Shown: positions 16,014-24,551, numbered from the stretch's first letter. The stretch is DNA of 61,215 bases from Gemmatimonadota bacterium (GCA_016209985.1 JACQVB010000226.1:1-61215); one strand, 5' to 3'. Notes: generated by a model from the sequence alone, not told the origin. A program made the numbers and translations.

Positions 16014-16837
16014 GGTTGCGGTCTCAGCCAGACGTGGGCGTGGCTGGCGAGCGGGTCGCGTTCTCCCGACAGCGATTCGGGCACGACGCCCAACTCCTTG
16101 AAGAGCGCTTCCGCGTCGGCGCGTGATGTGCCCGCCACCTCCCAGGCATCGGGATGCATTTCCACGATCACACCGACCCGCCGACCCCGTTGGGCGATCG
16201 TGCGCCGCGCGCCGGAGAGTGCCGCGATCTCAAAGCCCTCGATGTCCAGAAACAGCCAGTCGGGATCCAGAGCACGAGACTCACAAAGATCGTCCAGGGT
16301 GATGACTGGAACGCTGATCGGGATGGTGCGACCTTCGAGCGCCGGGTTCGGCGCGCCGAGCCGGCTCATCCCATCGGTGTCTGCCGCGAACAAGGCCGCT
16401 TCGCCCGCCTCCGCTCCCACCGCCGCTGCGACGACCTCGATCCTGGGCCCGAGTCCATTCAGGCGGACATGCTTTTCCAATACGGTTCGGGCGCCAGGAT
16501 TCGGCTCGACGGCGATGACGCGACCGTCGGGGCGGGTCCAATGAGCGAATTGGAGCACATATACGCCCACATTGGCACCGACATCGATTGCCGTCTGTCC
16601 CGGCCGGACCCTCGCCGACAGCCATTGCGCCACGCGCGCGTCGTAGGCGCCCCCCATCTGGTGACGGTGCCTCGGGTCGACCCGATAGGTGACATCGTTG
16701 ATGGTCCACGGGATGCCGTGTCCTCCCGTGGTCCAGTCCAGGACCGTCTCGTACCATGGCCGGAAGAACCGGATGATTCCGGAATCGCGGCCCAGAAGGT
16801 CCGCCAGTGCGCGAGCACTTCGAGTCAGGACGCTCAC
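16010..16837 (-). CDS. FkbM family SAM-dependent methyltransferase
   Basis: Second FkbM-type enzyme of the operon, 275 residues. QTAIDVGANVGVYVLQFAHW is motif I, VIAVEPNPGARTVLEKHV the acidic loop, PDWLFLDIEGFEIAALSGAR the family signature, and VGVIVEMHPDAW the end of the core. Start GTG 16837 sits in a GTGA overlap with the upstream glycosyltransferase; an N-terminal ~55-residue lead (FRPWYETVLDWTTGGHG) resembles other FkbM proteins. Having two FkbM genes separated by several glycosyltransferases suggests two different methylated positions in the polymer. Confidence 0.88.
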   Translation of the reverse strand: MSVLTRSARALADLLGRDSGIIRFFRPWYETVLDWTTGGHGIPWTINDVTYRVDPRHRHQMGGAYDARVAQWLSARVRPGQTAIDVGANVGVYVLQFAHWTRPDGRVIAVEPNPGARTVLEKHVRLNGLGPRIEVVAAAVGAEAGEAALFAADTDGMSRLGAPNPALEGRTIPISVPVITLDDLCESRALDPDWLFLDIEGFEIAALSGARRTIAQRGRRVGVIVEMHPDAWEVAGTSRADAEALFKELGVVPESLSGERDPLASHAHVWLRPQP

Positions 16838-17916
16838 GAGCGGTAGATCGCCAGGCAGCGCCGCACCACGGCGGGCCAGGTGAAGCGCTCCAGTACGCGG
16901 CGCCGCCCGGCCGCTCCCATCGCGCGTGATTCCTCCGGGTGTTGGTGAATCCAGCGGAGTTTCTCCCCCAGCGCCGCCGGATCGTTGGGGGGAACCACGA
17001 ATCCGGTGCTGCCGGCTTCCACTACTTCCGGCATGCTGGCCACGTCGGTGCAGATGACCGGCACTCCGCAGGCCATCCCTTCCAGCAGCGTTTGCCCGAG
17101 CAATTCCGGTACCCGGGTGTCGTAACCGTGGACCGTGTGATAGACGCTCGGCAGAACCACGCACATGGCCCTTCGGTAGGCCCGAACCAGCGTGGCGTCA
17201 TCGGCGTCGTGAACGAACGTCACCCGTTTCCCCGACGCGAGACCGTGCAGCTCGGCGAGGTAGCGATCGTCGCCGGAACGACCGATGATTTCCAGGGCCA
17301 GGTCTGCGGGTAATCCTTCGATCAGGTAGTTGACTCCTTTGTGCGGCAGCACCCGACCGACGAAGAGCGCGGTGTCGGTGGGCGCGATGGCATCGCTGGG
17401 AGAGAACCTTGCCGCGTCGACCCCACCCAGAATGACGTGGGCGCGGGGATTCGCTTGGTGTCCGAAGATCTTGCGGCTGTATTCGCTGATGTGCAGGTGA
17501 CCGTGGTACCAGGTGTCGGTGGATACATACCCTGAAATATCCCAGCCCCCGCCGCCGAGGTCGGTCACGAACACGCGCCTCCCGGTCAGCCGTGCGTAGA
17601 TGGCCGAGAAGCTGCTGGCCAGCACGTGCTGCTGGTGGCAATGCACCACGTTCACGTCCCGCAGCGCGCCGACCAGCCGTAGAGAGATCGGATTTGAGCG
17701 CAGGCCCCGGATGTGCTTCGACCCGCCCAGCACGCGCACCCGAAGGTCGCCGTGCATCTCTCGACGCTCTTCCGGACCGAACGTCACCAGCTTGGTGGGG
17801 ACCTCCGCGGCCATGTGGCGCGCCAGCTCGAAGGCATACCGTTCGGCTCCGCCCACGATGCCGCCGCTCGCGCCGAACGGCGCGGGGACGACGTGTGCTA
17901 CCCGCAGCTCACGCAT
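16834..17916 (-). CDS. Glycosyltransferase family 4 (GT-B)
   Basis: 360-residue GT-B enzyme. The N-terminal domain has VAHVVPAPFGASGGIVGGAE, the hinge HVILGGVDAARFSP, the donor domain entry DTALFVGRVLPHKGVNYLIE, and late DTRVPELLGQTLLEGMACG with the E-x7-E pair shifted relative to its paralogues. ATG 17916 begins the conserved sequence and overlaps the flippase stop by eight bases; an earlier TTG/ATG-poor extension was not used. HISEYSRKIFGH before the hinge is typical of membrane-associated family members. Confidence 0.86.
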   Translation of the reverse strand: MRELRVAHVVPAPFGASGGIVGGAERYAFELARHMAAEVPTKLVTFGPEERREMHGDLRVRVLGGSKHIRGLRSNPISLRLVGALRDVNVVHCHQQHVLASSFSAIYARLTGRRVFVTDLGGGGWDISGYVSTDTWYHGHLHISEYSRKIFGHQANPRAHVILGGVDAARFSPSDAIAPTDTALFVGRVLPHKGVNYLIEGLPADLALEIIGRSGDDRYLAELHGLASGKRVTFVHDADDATLVRAYRRAMCVVLPSVYHTVHGYDTRVPELLGQTLLEGMACGVPVICTDVASMPEVVEAGSTGFVVPPNDPAALGEKLRWIHQHPEESRAMGAAGRRRVLERFTWPAVVRRCLAIYRS

Positions 17917-19447
17917 CGGCGCGTCCTGCCGACGGCTTGAGCCAGCGGGTGCGCAGCGCATCGAGTCGCGGACGAACGTAGCTGCCGAGGGGATCTCTCA
18001 ACGCGAGTGGTACCATGAGGGTGGCGTAGAGTAATCCAATCGCCAGCGTGCCGGCGACCAGCGCGTAGAGCTTTCCCGGTGCCACGAACGGTGATATTGC
18101 CTTGGCGACCGCCAGCGCCAGCAGGAACCGCCACAGCCAGTGACGCAACTGGGCAATGAGTTTCAGTGCGGGAAGCCCGGTTTCCCGCGCCAGGGCGGCC
18201 AGGTTGGCGGGCAGGCTCACCAGGCAGACCCCGGTGAGCGAGGCGATGGGAGCGCCGATCACGCCGAATCGCGGAATCAGCAGTACCGCAACCGCGATCG
18301 TCAGCAGGCCGTCGGCCAGGGTGGTGAGAGAGATTCGCCGCTCGTACCCGAAGGCGAAAATGGCGTAGACTGCGGTCGTGTTCCAATGTCGCAGCAGCAT
18401 GAGGGCGACCAGGGCGGCGGTGAGCGCGAAGCCGCCGTATTGTCCGGCGCCTACCCACCAGCGGACGAACCCCTGATTCACCGCGATCACCACACACGCC
18501 ACCGCTCCGCTGACCATGAGCATTGCCTCGGTGAGCGCGGTGCACACGCGAAGCAGGCGCTCGCGGGACTCACCGGTCCGCAGCTCGCTCAGCGCGGGCG
18601 CGGCGGACTGCATCACCATCTGCGGCTGGTTCGCCAGCACCGTCACCAGCTTGGCGGTGCAGAAATAGGGAACGGCGGCCGCGGGTCCCAGCACCTTGCC
18701 GATGATCAACACGTCGCTGCCGTTCAGAAATACCTGCGCCACCTGGGCTAGGCTGACCCAGATGCTGCGCGAGAGATAGGCGCGTGCCTGGGCCAACGAC
18801 ACCCGGGGCAACTTCCTGGGCAGCACCTGCGGGAAGGTGGTGCGGACCCGCCACCAGGAGATCGCGACCGAGAGAATCTGATTCACGATCCAGCCGACGA
18901 TCAGGGCGTAGAGCCCGAATCCCGCCATGGCCAGCAGGACCGTCGCGGTCGTGCCCGCCGCCCAGACGACCATCTGCGCCGCGCCCAGGAACGTGAGATC
19001 CTGCAGGCCTTGAAGGACCGCTTGCAGGAGGCGCAGCGGGAAGGTGGCCACGAACACGGCGAACACCAGCGCGAGCGGCTTCCGGAGCGGCTGCCATTCC
19101 ACCGGCAGCAGCATCCATATGAGTGCCGCAGCCACCGCGACGACCGGCAACTGCCAGCCAACCAGGCGCGCGGTCTGGCCCACCAGGTCCGGGAGTTCGG
19201 CCGCCTCGCGCGAACCGCCCGCGCGTCCCGTGGCATACGCGGTCTCGCGGGGCAGCATGGCGACCACTCCGAGATCTGCGAGCAGGAGATAGCCCAGGAT
19301 CTGGGTCGCGACCAGCCAGAGTCCATAGTCTCGCTGGCCGAGTGTGCGCAGAAGAAACGCGGTGAGCCAGAGACCAACCAGCGTGACCAATGCCTGGTTG
19401 GCGTAGCCGAGGGTGAGCCCCCCCAGGAATCGCTGAGTGCGCGTCAC
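17909..19447 (-). CDS. Oligosaccharide flippase / Wzx-type MATE-like transporter
   Basis: 512-residue polytopic membrane protein with 12-14 hydrophobic segments of the polysaccharide-synthase/MOP superfamily. It would flip the undecaprenyl-linked repeat unit to the periplasmic face. The opening TQRFLGGLTLGYANQALVTL and the segment LRTLGQRDYGLWLVATQIL match the start of Wzx/RfbX proteins. Later loops carry charged residues (SELRTGESRERLLRV) and the mid-protein segment SLAQVAQVFLNGSDVLIIGK. The start is GTG 19447 (GTGA overlap with the 86-aa gene). Together with the O-antigen ligase/polymerase it defines a Wzx/Wzy-dependent route, not an ABC-transporter route. Confidence 0.9.
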   Translation of the reverse strand: MTRTQRFLGGLTLGYANQALVTLVGLWLTAFLLRTLGQRDYGLWLVATQILGYLLLADLGVVAMLPRETAYATGRAGGSREAAELPDLVGQTARLVGWQLPVVAVAAALIWMLLPVEWQPLRKPLALVFAVFVATFPLRLLQAVLQGLQDLTFLGAAQMVVWAAGTTATVLLAMAGFGLYALIVGWIVNQILSVAISWWRVRTTFPQVLPRKLPRVSLAQARAYLSRSIWVSLAQVAQVFLNGSDVLIIGKVLGPAAAVPYFCTAKLVTVLANQPQMVMQSAAPALSELRTGESRERLLRVCTALTEAMLMVSGAVACVVIAVNQGFVRWWVGAGQYGGFALTAALVALMLLRHWNTTAVYAIFAFGYERRISLTTLADGLLTIAVAVLLIPRFGVIGAPIASLTGVCLVSLPANLAALARETGLPALKLIAQLRHWLWRFLLALAVAKAISPFVAPGKLYALVAGTLAIGLLYATLMVPLALRDPLGSYVRPRLDALRTRWLKPSAGRADA

Positions 19448-19704
19448 GGTATCGTTGCCGCCGCGCGGCGGTCCGGTAGGGGAAGGGCGGCCCGCAGCAC
19501 GCCGGTTCGAAGGACCTGGGGCATGCCTTCGTAGGTCAGCAGCGGCCTGGTCCGTTCCGGGTAGTGCCTCGCGACCAGGGAGGCGAGCGCGGCCGGGCCC
19601 AGGCGCGCGAGTGTGAAGCGTGGCCCGTCTGCTTTCGCGCGGCGGAGAGATCGCCAGACGGCCGACTGCGTGACGGATCGGGGGAAGAAGGTACTCCACC
19701 TCAT
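19444..19704 (-). CDS. Small protein of unknown function, translationally coupled on both sides
   Basis: An 86-residue frame whose ATG (19704) overlaps the stop of the upstream glycosyltransferase (ATGA) and whose stop overlaps the flippase GTG (GTGA). That double coupling is strong evidence that it is translated. The protein is basic, without a signal peptide or membrane segment (MRWSTFFPRSVTQSAVWRSL, later ARHYPERTRPLLTYEGMPQV). I do not recognise a family. It could be an accessory of the flippase, or the remnant of a longer glycosyltransferase or deacetylase. Confidence 0.6.
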   Translation of the reverse strand: MRWSTFFPRSVTQSAVWRSLRRAKADGPRFTLARLGPAALASLVARHYPERTRPLLTYEGMPQVLRTGVLRAALPLPDRRAAATIP

Positions 19705-20837
19705 CCGGCGGTCTCGCCGAGGAGGATCCCGAGCAGCCGCCGGTCGAGCAAGCGGGGGTCGAGGGTCCGCGCATACCACTCGAGACGACGGGCCCGCGCC
19801 GGCTCGGAGTCGGTATCGGCCCACAATCGCGTGGCGAGCTGAACGAATTCATGCTCGGAGGCCGCTGCGGGCACGGCTTCCGGGAACGACGGGTCGAACA
19901 GGGGACCGGAAGATGAGAGCACCCGCGCGCCGGTGCTGAGCGCCGCGCAGGCGGACGTGCGCCGACCGGTGAGTCCATCGATGAACGGCGCCAGGACGAG
20001 TCGCGCGCGCCCGAGAAGCGAAAGGACCTCTCCGGCGTCTGGCCGACCACGCCAGGTCCATCCGCTTTCCATATATCTGCTCACGGTCGGGTGATGCGCG
20101 GCTTCTTCCTGAGTGGCGCCGATCACGATGAGCCCCGGCGTAGCGTTGACGGCACGAGCAGCCGCGACGATCCACGGCCAATTGAGGCCAGAGGCGAATG
20201 GCGAGAAGACTACTGGCGCCGGAAGCCTCACCCCTGTCCCCTCTCCCTCACGGGCGAGGGGGACGGAAGAGTGAGGGGAAGGGTCGAGGGTGCTGCCTAC
20301 ATACACGAGTTCCGCTCCGGGACGCACCAACCGCTGCCACGCGGGCACCGCCGTGACGGCGGCTGTGACCTGCCGCATCAAACGATGGAGCTGGAGGCGC
20401 TGAAGGGGTCCCAGCACCCACCACTGCGGCCGGGTGAGGGGCACCCAGGGTTCATGTATGAACACCACGACCCGCATGCCGTCCTGCCGCGCGAGCCGGG
20501 CGAGCTGTTCGGGATAGCGCGACAACCCCCTGCGGCCGTAGAGAAACGGCACGTACTGAATGAGAATCGCTTCGACTCTTGCCGCGGCGCAGCGCGATGC
20601 GACTGTCTCGGCGGGGTCCTGAAGATCGCCGGCCACCAAGACGTCGTGACCCAGCTGGCTCCAGTGGCGCACCAGCCGCGCGGTATGATCCGCGACCCCG
20701 CTCGAACCGGCTGACATTGCTCCGGAGCTCTCTGGGCGCGCTCCCGTTCCCCTCTCCCGTACGGGAGAGAGCCTGCCCTGAGCGAAGCGAAGGGGGACAG
20801 GGGTGAGGCCGGGCGAGAGGATCGCGAGTGAAGGCAT
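19701..20837 (-). CDS. Glycosyltransferase family 4-like, first gene of the polysaccharide operon, with two repeat insertions
   Basis: 378-residue GT-B-like protein. Supporting lines are SSGVADHTARLVRHWSQLGH (N-terminal domain, normally directly after an ILSPG-type strand), VVVFIHEPWVPLTRPQWW, PVVFSPFASGLNWPWIVAAA and GRARLVLAPFIDGLTGRRTS (C-terminal domain). The E-x7-E pair is not obvious, so it is a divergent member. Two family D repeats are translated in frame: residues ~11-31 (PVPLRFAQGRLSPVRERGTG) separate the first strand from SSGVADHT, and residues ~187-204 (DPSPHSSVPLAREGEGTGVR) precede the donor domain. ATG 20837 faces the divergent wecA-like gene across 84 bp. Activity may be affected by the first insertion. 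Confidence 0.78.
   Translation of the reverse strand: MPSLAILSPGLTPVPLRFAQGRLSPVRERGTGARPESSGAMSAGSSGVADHTARLVRHWSQLGHDVLVAGDLQDPAETVASRCAAARVEAILIQYVPFLYGRRGLSRYPEQLARLARQDGMRVVVFIHEPWVPLTRPQWWVLGPLQRLQLHRLMRQVTAAVTAVPAWQRLVRPGAELVYVGSTLDPSPHSSVPLAREGEGTGVRLPAPVVFSPFASGLNWPWIVAAARAVNATPGLIVIGATQEEAAHHPTVSRYMESGWTWRGRPDAGEVLSLLGRARLVLAPFIDGLTGRRTSACAALSTGARVLSSSGPLFDPSFPEAVPAAASEHEFVQLATRLWADTDSEPARARRLEWYARTLDPRLLDRRLLGILLGETAG
20225..20810. repeat. Inverted pair of family D repeats inside a glycosyltransferase gene
   Basis: GCCTCACCCCTGTCCCC (20225-20241) is exactly inverted at 20793-20809, a 17-bp perfect match. Each end carries a further CCCTCTCCC/GGGAGAGGG mini-hairpin. The right copy includes the module GCCTGCCCTGAGCGAAGCG that also occurs at 51.7 kb and at the window's right end. 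Roughly 500 bp of genuine coding sequence lie between the copies, and the frame is open through both. Confidence 0.8.
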
Positions 20838-20921
20838 CCAGGGGTGGCGGAGCGTGCCTTGGTCCTTAGAATTGGTGGCCACTCGGGCGTACATATTACA
20901 GCGAAACGGACGGCCTAGCGC
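20838..20921. promoter_or_regulatory. Divergent promoter region of the polysaccharide operon and the wecA-like gene
   Basis: An 84-bp gap between divergent starts with the only AT-rich patch for several kb (ACATATTACAG at 20891). For the plus strand, TTGGTG (20872-20877) and TATTAC (20894-20899), spaced 16, form a weak candidate. For the minus strand, TAATAT on the complementary side could serve as a -10 without a good -35. Both operons probably start here, but the exact elements are uncertain. Confidence 0.4.
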
Positions 20922-22388
20922 GTGGGCTCTTACCTCGTCGTGTTCTTCCTGGCCGCCGCCGCGGTCGTCCTGGCGCTTCCGCCGCTCATGCGGATCGCGC
21001 ACCGCGTGGGCGCGCTGGACAACACTCGCCAGCCTCCCATGCCCCGGATCGGCGGCTGGGGACTTGCTTTTGGGGTCACGGCGGCCCTCCTCCTCGTGGG
21101 GGTCGTGTTCGAGCCGGCCGGTCTCACCCTCGCCGGCGAGAAGCATTCGTTCGTCGCCGTGGCTGGCGGCGCCATCGCCATTCTGCTGCTGGGAACCGTC
21201 GACGATATCCGGCCACTCGCGGCCGCCCCCAAGTTCCTGCTTCAGATTCTCATCGCTGCCGGGGTCTACGCCCTCGGCGTGCGGGTGCAAGCCGTCTCGT
21301 TTCCCTTCGGGTCCTTGCATCTCATAGGCGTCGTCTCGCTCGCCGTCACGATTCTCTGGCTGGTCGGCCTGTCCAACGCCTTCAACCTTCTCGACGGGGC
21401 GGACGGCGTGGCGGCGGGATCGGCCTTCTTCTCGGCGACGGCCGTCTTCATCATGTCGGTCGCACTGGGCCACCCGGCGATCGGCCTGGTCGCGGCCGCC
21501 CTCGCCGGCGCGCTCCTCGGATTTCTGCCGTTCAACTTTCCGCCGGCCCGCGCCTTTCTGGGCGACGCCGGCAGCCTGCTCACCGGCTTCCTCCTTGCCG
21601 CCCTGGGCGTCCAGGGCTCGACCAAGGGGCCCACCCTGGTCGCGATCGCGGTTCCGCTGCTCGCGTTCGCGGTTCCCGTGTTCGATACCACCACCTCCTT
21701 CCTCCGGAGAATCGTGCGGGGCGAGTCGCCCTTCGCCGGGGATCACGATCACCTGCATCACCGGCTGATCCGCGCCGGACTTTCTCCCCGGCAGGTCCTG
21801 GCGGTGGTCTACGGGACGAGCGCGGTATTCGCGCTGGTCTCGATGCTCTTCATCAACCCGGGCGTGCGTTCGTACGCCGTGGTCCTGGTGGTCGTCGGCA
21901 CGGCCGTGTGGCTCGTAGTCCGCTTCCTGCGGCTGCATGAGCTGAACGAGCTTGCCCGGGTGGCCAAGCACGGGCTGCTGAAGCCCCGCTCTATTGCGGT
22001 CAACGTCCAGCTTCGGCGTGCCGCCGAGACGCTGGAAGGGGCGCACACCCTGGAGGAGTTGCGGAACGCGCTGGCGACGTTGCTCAGCCGGTCCGAATTC
22101 GATGAGGTCCTGCTTCGGGTCGCTCCCGCGTCGGATCGCCGCGGCACTACCAGCACCTGGCGCCTGAGCGATGGCGGATTCGTGGCCGAGACCATCCGCC
22201 GGCGGATCGACGAATGGGAAGTGATCTGCCCCTTTCAGGGGAACGGCTGGAATGGTGAGCTGCGACTGCGGCGGCGCTTCGGCCGGCCTTCGCTCCTGCT
22301 CGATCTCAATCTCCTGCTCGAAGTGGTGCAACCGGCACTGGCGCATGCGGCGGGGCAAATCGACTCCGTCGCGACCTCCTCGAATTGA
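20922..22388 (+). CDS. Undecaprenyl-phosphate GlcNAc-1-phosphate transferase family (WecA/TagO-like) with C-terminal extension
   Basis: Initiating enzyme: moves a sugar-1-phosphate from a UDP-sugar to undecaprenyl phosphate at the inner membrane, priming the glycan made by the divergent operon. Polyprenol phosphate transferase motifs are complete: GTVDDIRP (D94, D95), NAFNLLDGADGVAAG (D158, D161), FLGDAGS (D215) and HDHLHH (275-280). About ten membrane segments cover residues 1-345. The family usually ends there (~350 residues). Here ~130 more residues follow (NVQLRRAAETLEGAHTLEEL onward), soluble and resembling a divergent GAF or sensor-like module. GTG 20922; the stop overlaps the next gene's TTG (TTGA). 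Confidence 0.9.
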   Translation: MGSYLVVFFLAAAAVVLALPPLMRIAHRVGALDNTRQPPMPRIGGWGLAFGVTAALLLVGVVFEPAGLTLAGEKHSFVAVAGGAIAILLLGTVDDIRPLAAAPKFLLQILIAAGVYALGVRVQAVSFPFGSLHLIGVVSLAVTILWLVGLSNAFNLLDGADGVAAGSAFFSATAVFIMSVALGHPAIGLVAAALAGALLGFLPFNFPPARAFLGDAGSLLTGFLLAALGVQGSTKGPTLVAIAVPLLAFAVPVFDTTTSFLRRIVRGESPFAGDHDHLHHRLIRAGLSPRQVLAVVYGTSAVFALVSMLFINPGVRSYAVVLVVVGTAVWLVVRFLRLHELNELARVAKHGLLKPRSIAVNVQLRRAAETLEGAHTLEELRNALATLLSRSEFDEVLLRVAPASDRRGTTSTWRLSDGGFVAETIRRRIDEWEVICPFQGNGWNGELRLRRRFGRPSLLLDLNLLLEVVQPALAHAAGQIDSVATSSN

Positions 22389-23509
22389 AGATCCTCCATC
22401 TCAGCAAGTTCTACCCGCCCGACAAGGGCGGCCTGGAGCACGTGGTCGCTCGCCTGGCCGAAGGAGCCGCCGCCGCCGGCCACGAAGTCCGCGTGGTGTC
22501 CGCCACCGGGTCCAGTTGGGTACGTCCTCCGGGCAAGCGCATTACCGAAGTTCCCCGTGCCGGCGTCACCGTGGTACGTCTCCCGACCCACGGCGTCGTG
22601 TGGTCCCAGCCTATCGCGCCGGGCTATCTCTCGGCGGTGCGCTGGCCGGCCGACGTGGTACACGTCCATCATCCTCATCCATTGGCCGACCTCGCCGTGA
22701 TCCTGAATGTTCGCGCGCCCGTCGTGATCACCCATCACTCCGATGTGCGGCGGCAGACGTTGGCAAAACCGTTTTACTGGCCGCTCGCCCGCGCCGTCCT
22801 CTCCCGCGCTCGCGCGATCGTCGTGCCCACTCGTGCGCACCTGGGAGCCTCGAACGAGGTTCGCGGGTTCGAGGAAAAGGTCCGTGTCATCCCCTTTGGT
22901 GTCGACCAGGTGCGGTTCCATCCGCGCGAGCCCGACCGGAAGCCCCCGGTCTTCGCCTCGGACGGGCCGGTCGGGTTGTTCGCCGGAAGGCTGGTGGGCT
23001 ACAAGGGGCTCGACGTGCTGATCCGCGCGGTGGAGGGCACCACGCTGACGGTGGTCATCGTAGGCGACGGCCCCCTGCGCCGATCGCTCGAGCGGCAGGT
23101 CGGCGCGGCCGGCCTCGCCCGGCAGATCCGGTTTGCGGGCGAGCTGCCCGACGACGATATCCCGGCTTATTTCCGCAGCGCCGATTACCTGGTCCTTCCC
23201 AGCACCTCACCGGCCGAGATGTTCGGCATCGTCCTGATCGAGGCGATGGCGAGCGGCAAGCCGGTCATCTCGACCGCACTGCCCACCGGGGTCCGCGAAG
23301 TGAACGAGCGGGACGTGACGGGACTGGAAGTCCCGCCCGGCGACCCCGTGGCCCTGCGCCAGGCCATGCAGCGGCTGGCGGGCGATGCCGGCTTGCGGCG
23401 CCGGCTGGGCGCGGCGGGACGGAAGCGCGTGGAGGAGCGCTTTACGCTGAAGCAAATGGTGGACGACCATCTCAAACTTTATTCGGAGCTGATCTCTCGC
23501 CCTTCATAA
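22385..23509 (+). CDS. Glycosyltransferase family 4 (GT-B)
   Basis: 374-residue GT-B enzyme. KILHLSKFYPPDKGGLEHVV and the paired-His region ADVVHVHHPHPLADLAVIL mark the acceptor domain, VRVIPFGVDQVRFHP the hinge, VGLFAGRLVGYKGLDVLIRA the donor domain, and SPAEMFGIVLIEAMASGKPV the E-x7-E pair. It starts with TTG 22385 inside TTGA, overlapping the wecA-like stop, so it is co-translated with the initiating transferase and is a good candidate for the second sugar added. A repeat-like hairpin follows the gene. Confidence 0.88.
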   Translation: MKILHLSKFYPPDKGGLEHVVARLAEGAAAAGHEVRVVSATGSSWVRPPGKRITEVPRAGVTVVRLPTHGVVWSQPIAPGYLSAVRWPADVVHVHHPHPLADLAVILNVRAPVVITHHSDVRRQTLAKPFYWPLARAVLSRARAIVVPTRAHLGASNEVRGFEEKVRVIPFGVDQVRFHPREPDRKPPVFASDGPVGLFAGRLVGYKGLDVLIRAVEGTTLTVVIVGDGPLRRSLERQVGAAGLARQIRFAGELPDDDIPAYFRSADYLVLPSTSPAEMFGIVLIEAMASGKPVISTALPTGVREVNERDVTGLEVPPGDPVALRQAMQRLAGDAGLRRRLGAAGRKRVEERFTLKQMVDDHLKLYSELISRPS

Positions 23510-23513
23510 GGGT

Positions 23514-23590
23514 GGAGGAGCCGAGCCGAAGCTCTCTGCTGGAAGCCACGGCTCCCTCCCGCTCGCTTCGGTCGGGGTCGGGATGACAAA
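23514..23590. repeat. GC-rich hairpin between convergent genes
   Basis: GGAGGAGCCG (from 23514) pairs imperfectly with CGGCTCCCTCC (to ~23562). A second purine/pyrimidine stretch (GCTTCGGTCGGGGTCGGGAT) follows. The stretch separates the convergent glycosyltransferase and DUF2279 genes, so it may end transcription from both sides, though no T-run is present. It looks like a dispersed intergenic repeat rather than a unique terminator. Confidence 0.5.
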
Positions 23591-23603
23591 CGCCGCACTC
23601 TGG

Positions 23604-24461
23604 TTAGAAAACCCCCACCTCCACCCCGCCACCGCGGATTCGCAGCCCCGGCATGGGCAGGTGCCCCTGATCGAGGACGGCGGAGAACGTTTTCCACCAG
23701 GCGGCTTTGATGGGGAGACCCCGCAGATCCAGATCGAGCAGGAGGTACCAATCATTGATCGGCGGAACCGTTACCCAGTAGGGCACGCCGTGACCCAAGG
23801 CGATTCCCAACCAGCGTGGCCACGGCCCCCCGGCGCCGGAAGCCCGCGCTGGGTTGAATGAAAGGAAATAGCGTTGCCCCGCATAGTCGTTTTCGAGTTG
23901 AGGCAGCGCTCCGGTGCGATTCGCATATTCGGGCGACGGCCAGTAGAAGACTTTCAGCGCCACCGCGCGCGAGACGGGCCATTGGCGGTGCAGGGCGGGC
24001 AAGACCGCCCCGGCGGCGGTCCACAGCATGTCCGGAGCGGAAAATCCGTTCTGGTGAAATCCGTCACCCAGTTCCTTCGGGATCGCTACGCCGAGCCCCA
24101 CCGCGGCGCCTAGCCAGGCGGAGGCGGTGCGGGGAAGACAGGCCCAATCCCAGGCGAGGGCGGCCAGCTGCGAGGTCTGATACGCGATCGCCGCGTGGAG
24201 CAGTCCGTCCTGTCCCTTACTGGGCGATCCTCCCCAGATGACGTGGAACGACCGCTGCGGCGGCTCCCACCAATCCGAATGGCGGAGGGCAACGGCCGCT
24301 GCCTCGCCCCCGGCAAAGGCGCCACCGATCACGGCAACCCGGCCGCCATTGACCCCCCGACACGGGGCCACAGCCTGCGCCGGCCGCGCCGCGGCCAGGG
24401 TGAACAAAAGCATCAGTGTCACCAGCGGCCGCTGGTTGAATTGCAGTCGATTGCGCGTCAT
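23604..24461 (-). CDS. DUF2279 family (YfiM-like) lipoprotein-less exported protein
   Basis: 285 residues with an N-terminal signal peptide (PLVTLMLLFTLAAARPAQA), hence periplasmic or outer-membrane associated. The region HVIWGGSPSKGQDGLLHAAI to ELGDGFHQNGFSAPDMLWTA resembles the DUF2279/YfiM family, whose members are small envelope proteins of unknown function with a KDxxWH-like region (here PKELGDG and SAPDMLW). A C-terminal half (FYWPSPEYANRTGALPQLEN onward) is longer than in YfiM. The start is ATG 24461, preferred over a TTG 12 bases upstream. It is monocistronic and convergent with the glycosyltransferase; its start codon overlaps the proposed tRNA promoter on the other strand. Confidence 0.65.
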   Translation of the reverse strand: MTRNRLQFNQRPLVTLMLLFTLAAARPAQAVAPCRGVNGGRVAVIGGAFAGGEAAAVALRHSDWWEPPQRSFHVIWGGSPSKGQDGLLHAAIAYQTSQLAALAWDWACLPRTASAWLGAAVGLGVAIPKELGDGFHQNGFSAPDMLWTAAGAVLPALHRQWPVSRAVALKVFYWPSPEYANRTGALPQLENDYAGQRYFLSFNPARASGAGGPWPRWLGIALGHGVPYWVTVPPINDWYLLLDLDLRGLPIKAAWWKTFSAVLDQGHLPMPGLRIRGGGVEVGVF

Positions 24462-24464
24462 TAT
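24436..24464 (+). promoter_or_regulatory. Candidate promoter of the two-tRNA transcript
   Basis: TTGAAT (24436-24441) and CATTAT (24459-24464) are spaced by 17 bases, each matching the sigma-70 consensus at four of six positions. The predicted start, ~24471, is only about five bases before the mature end of the first tRNA. The site overlaps the beginning of the opposing DUF2279 gene. Confidence 0.4.
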
Positions 24465-24475
24465 TCGTCGCAACA

Positions 24476-24549
<74 letters not shown>

Positions 24550-24551
24550 CG

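Noticed and set aside
20838..22358. Upstream extension of the minus-strand glycosyltransferase frame across the wecA-like gene
   Set aside because: The extra ~500 residues are the antisense of a membrane protein gene (Glu/Arg/Gly-rich, no domain). The ATG at 20837 fits the conserved start.
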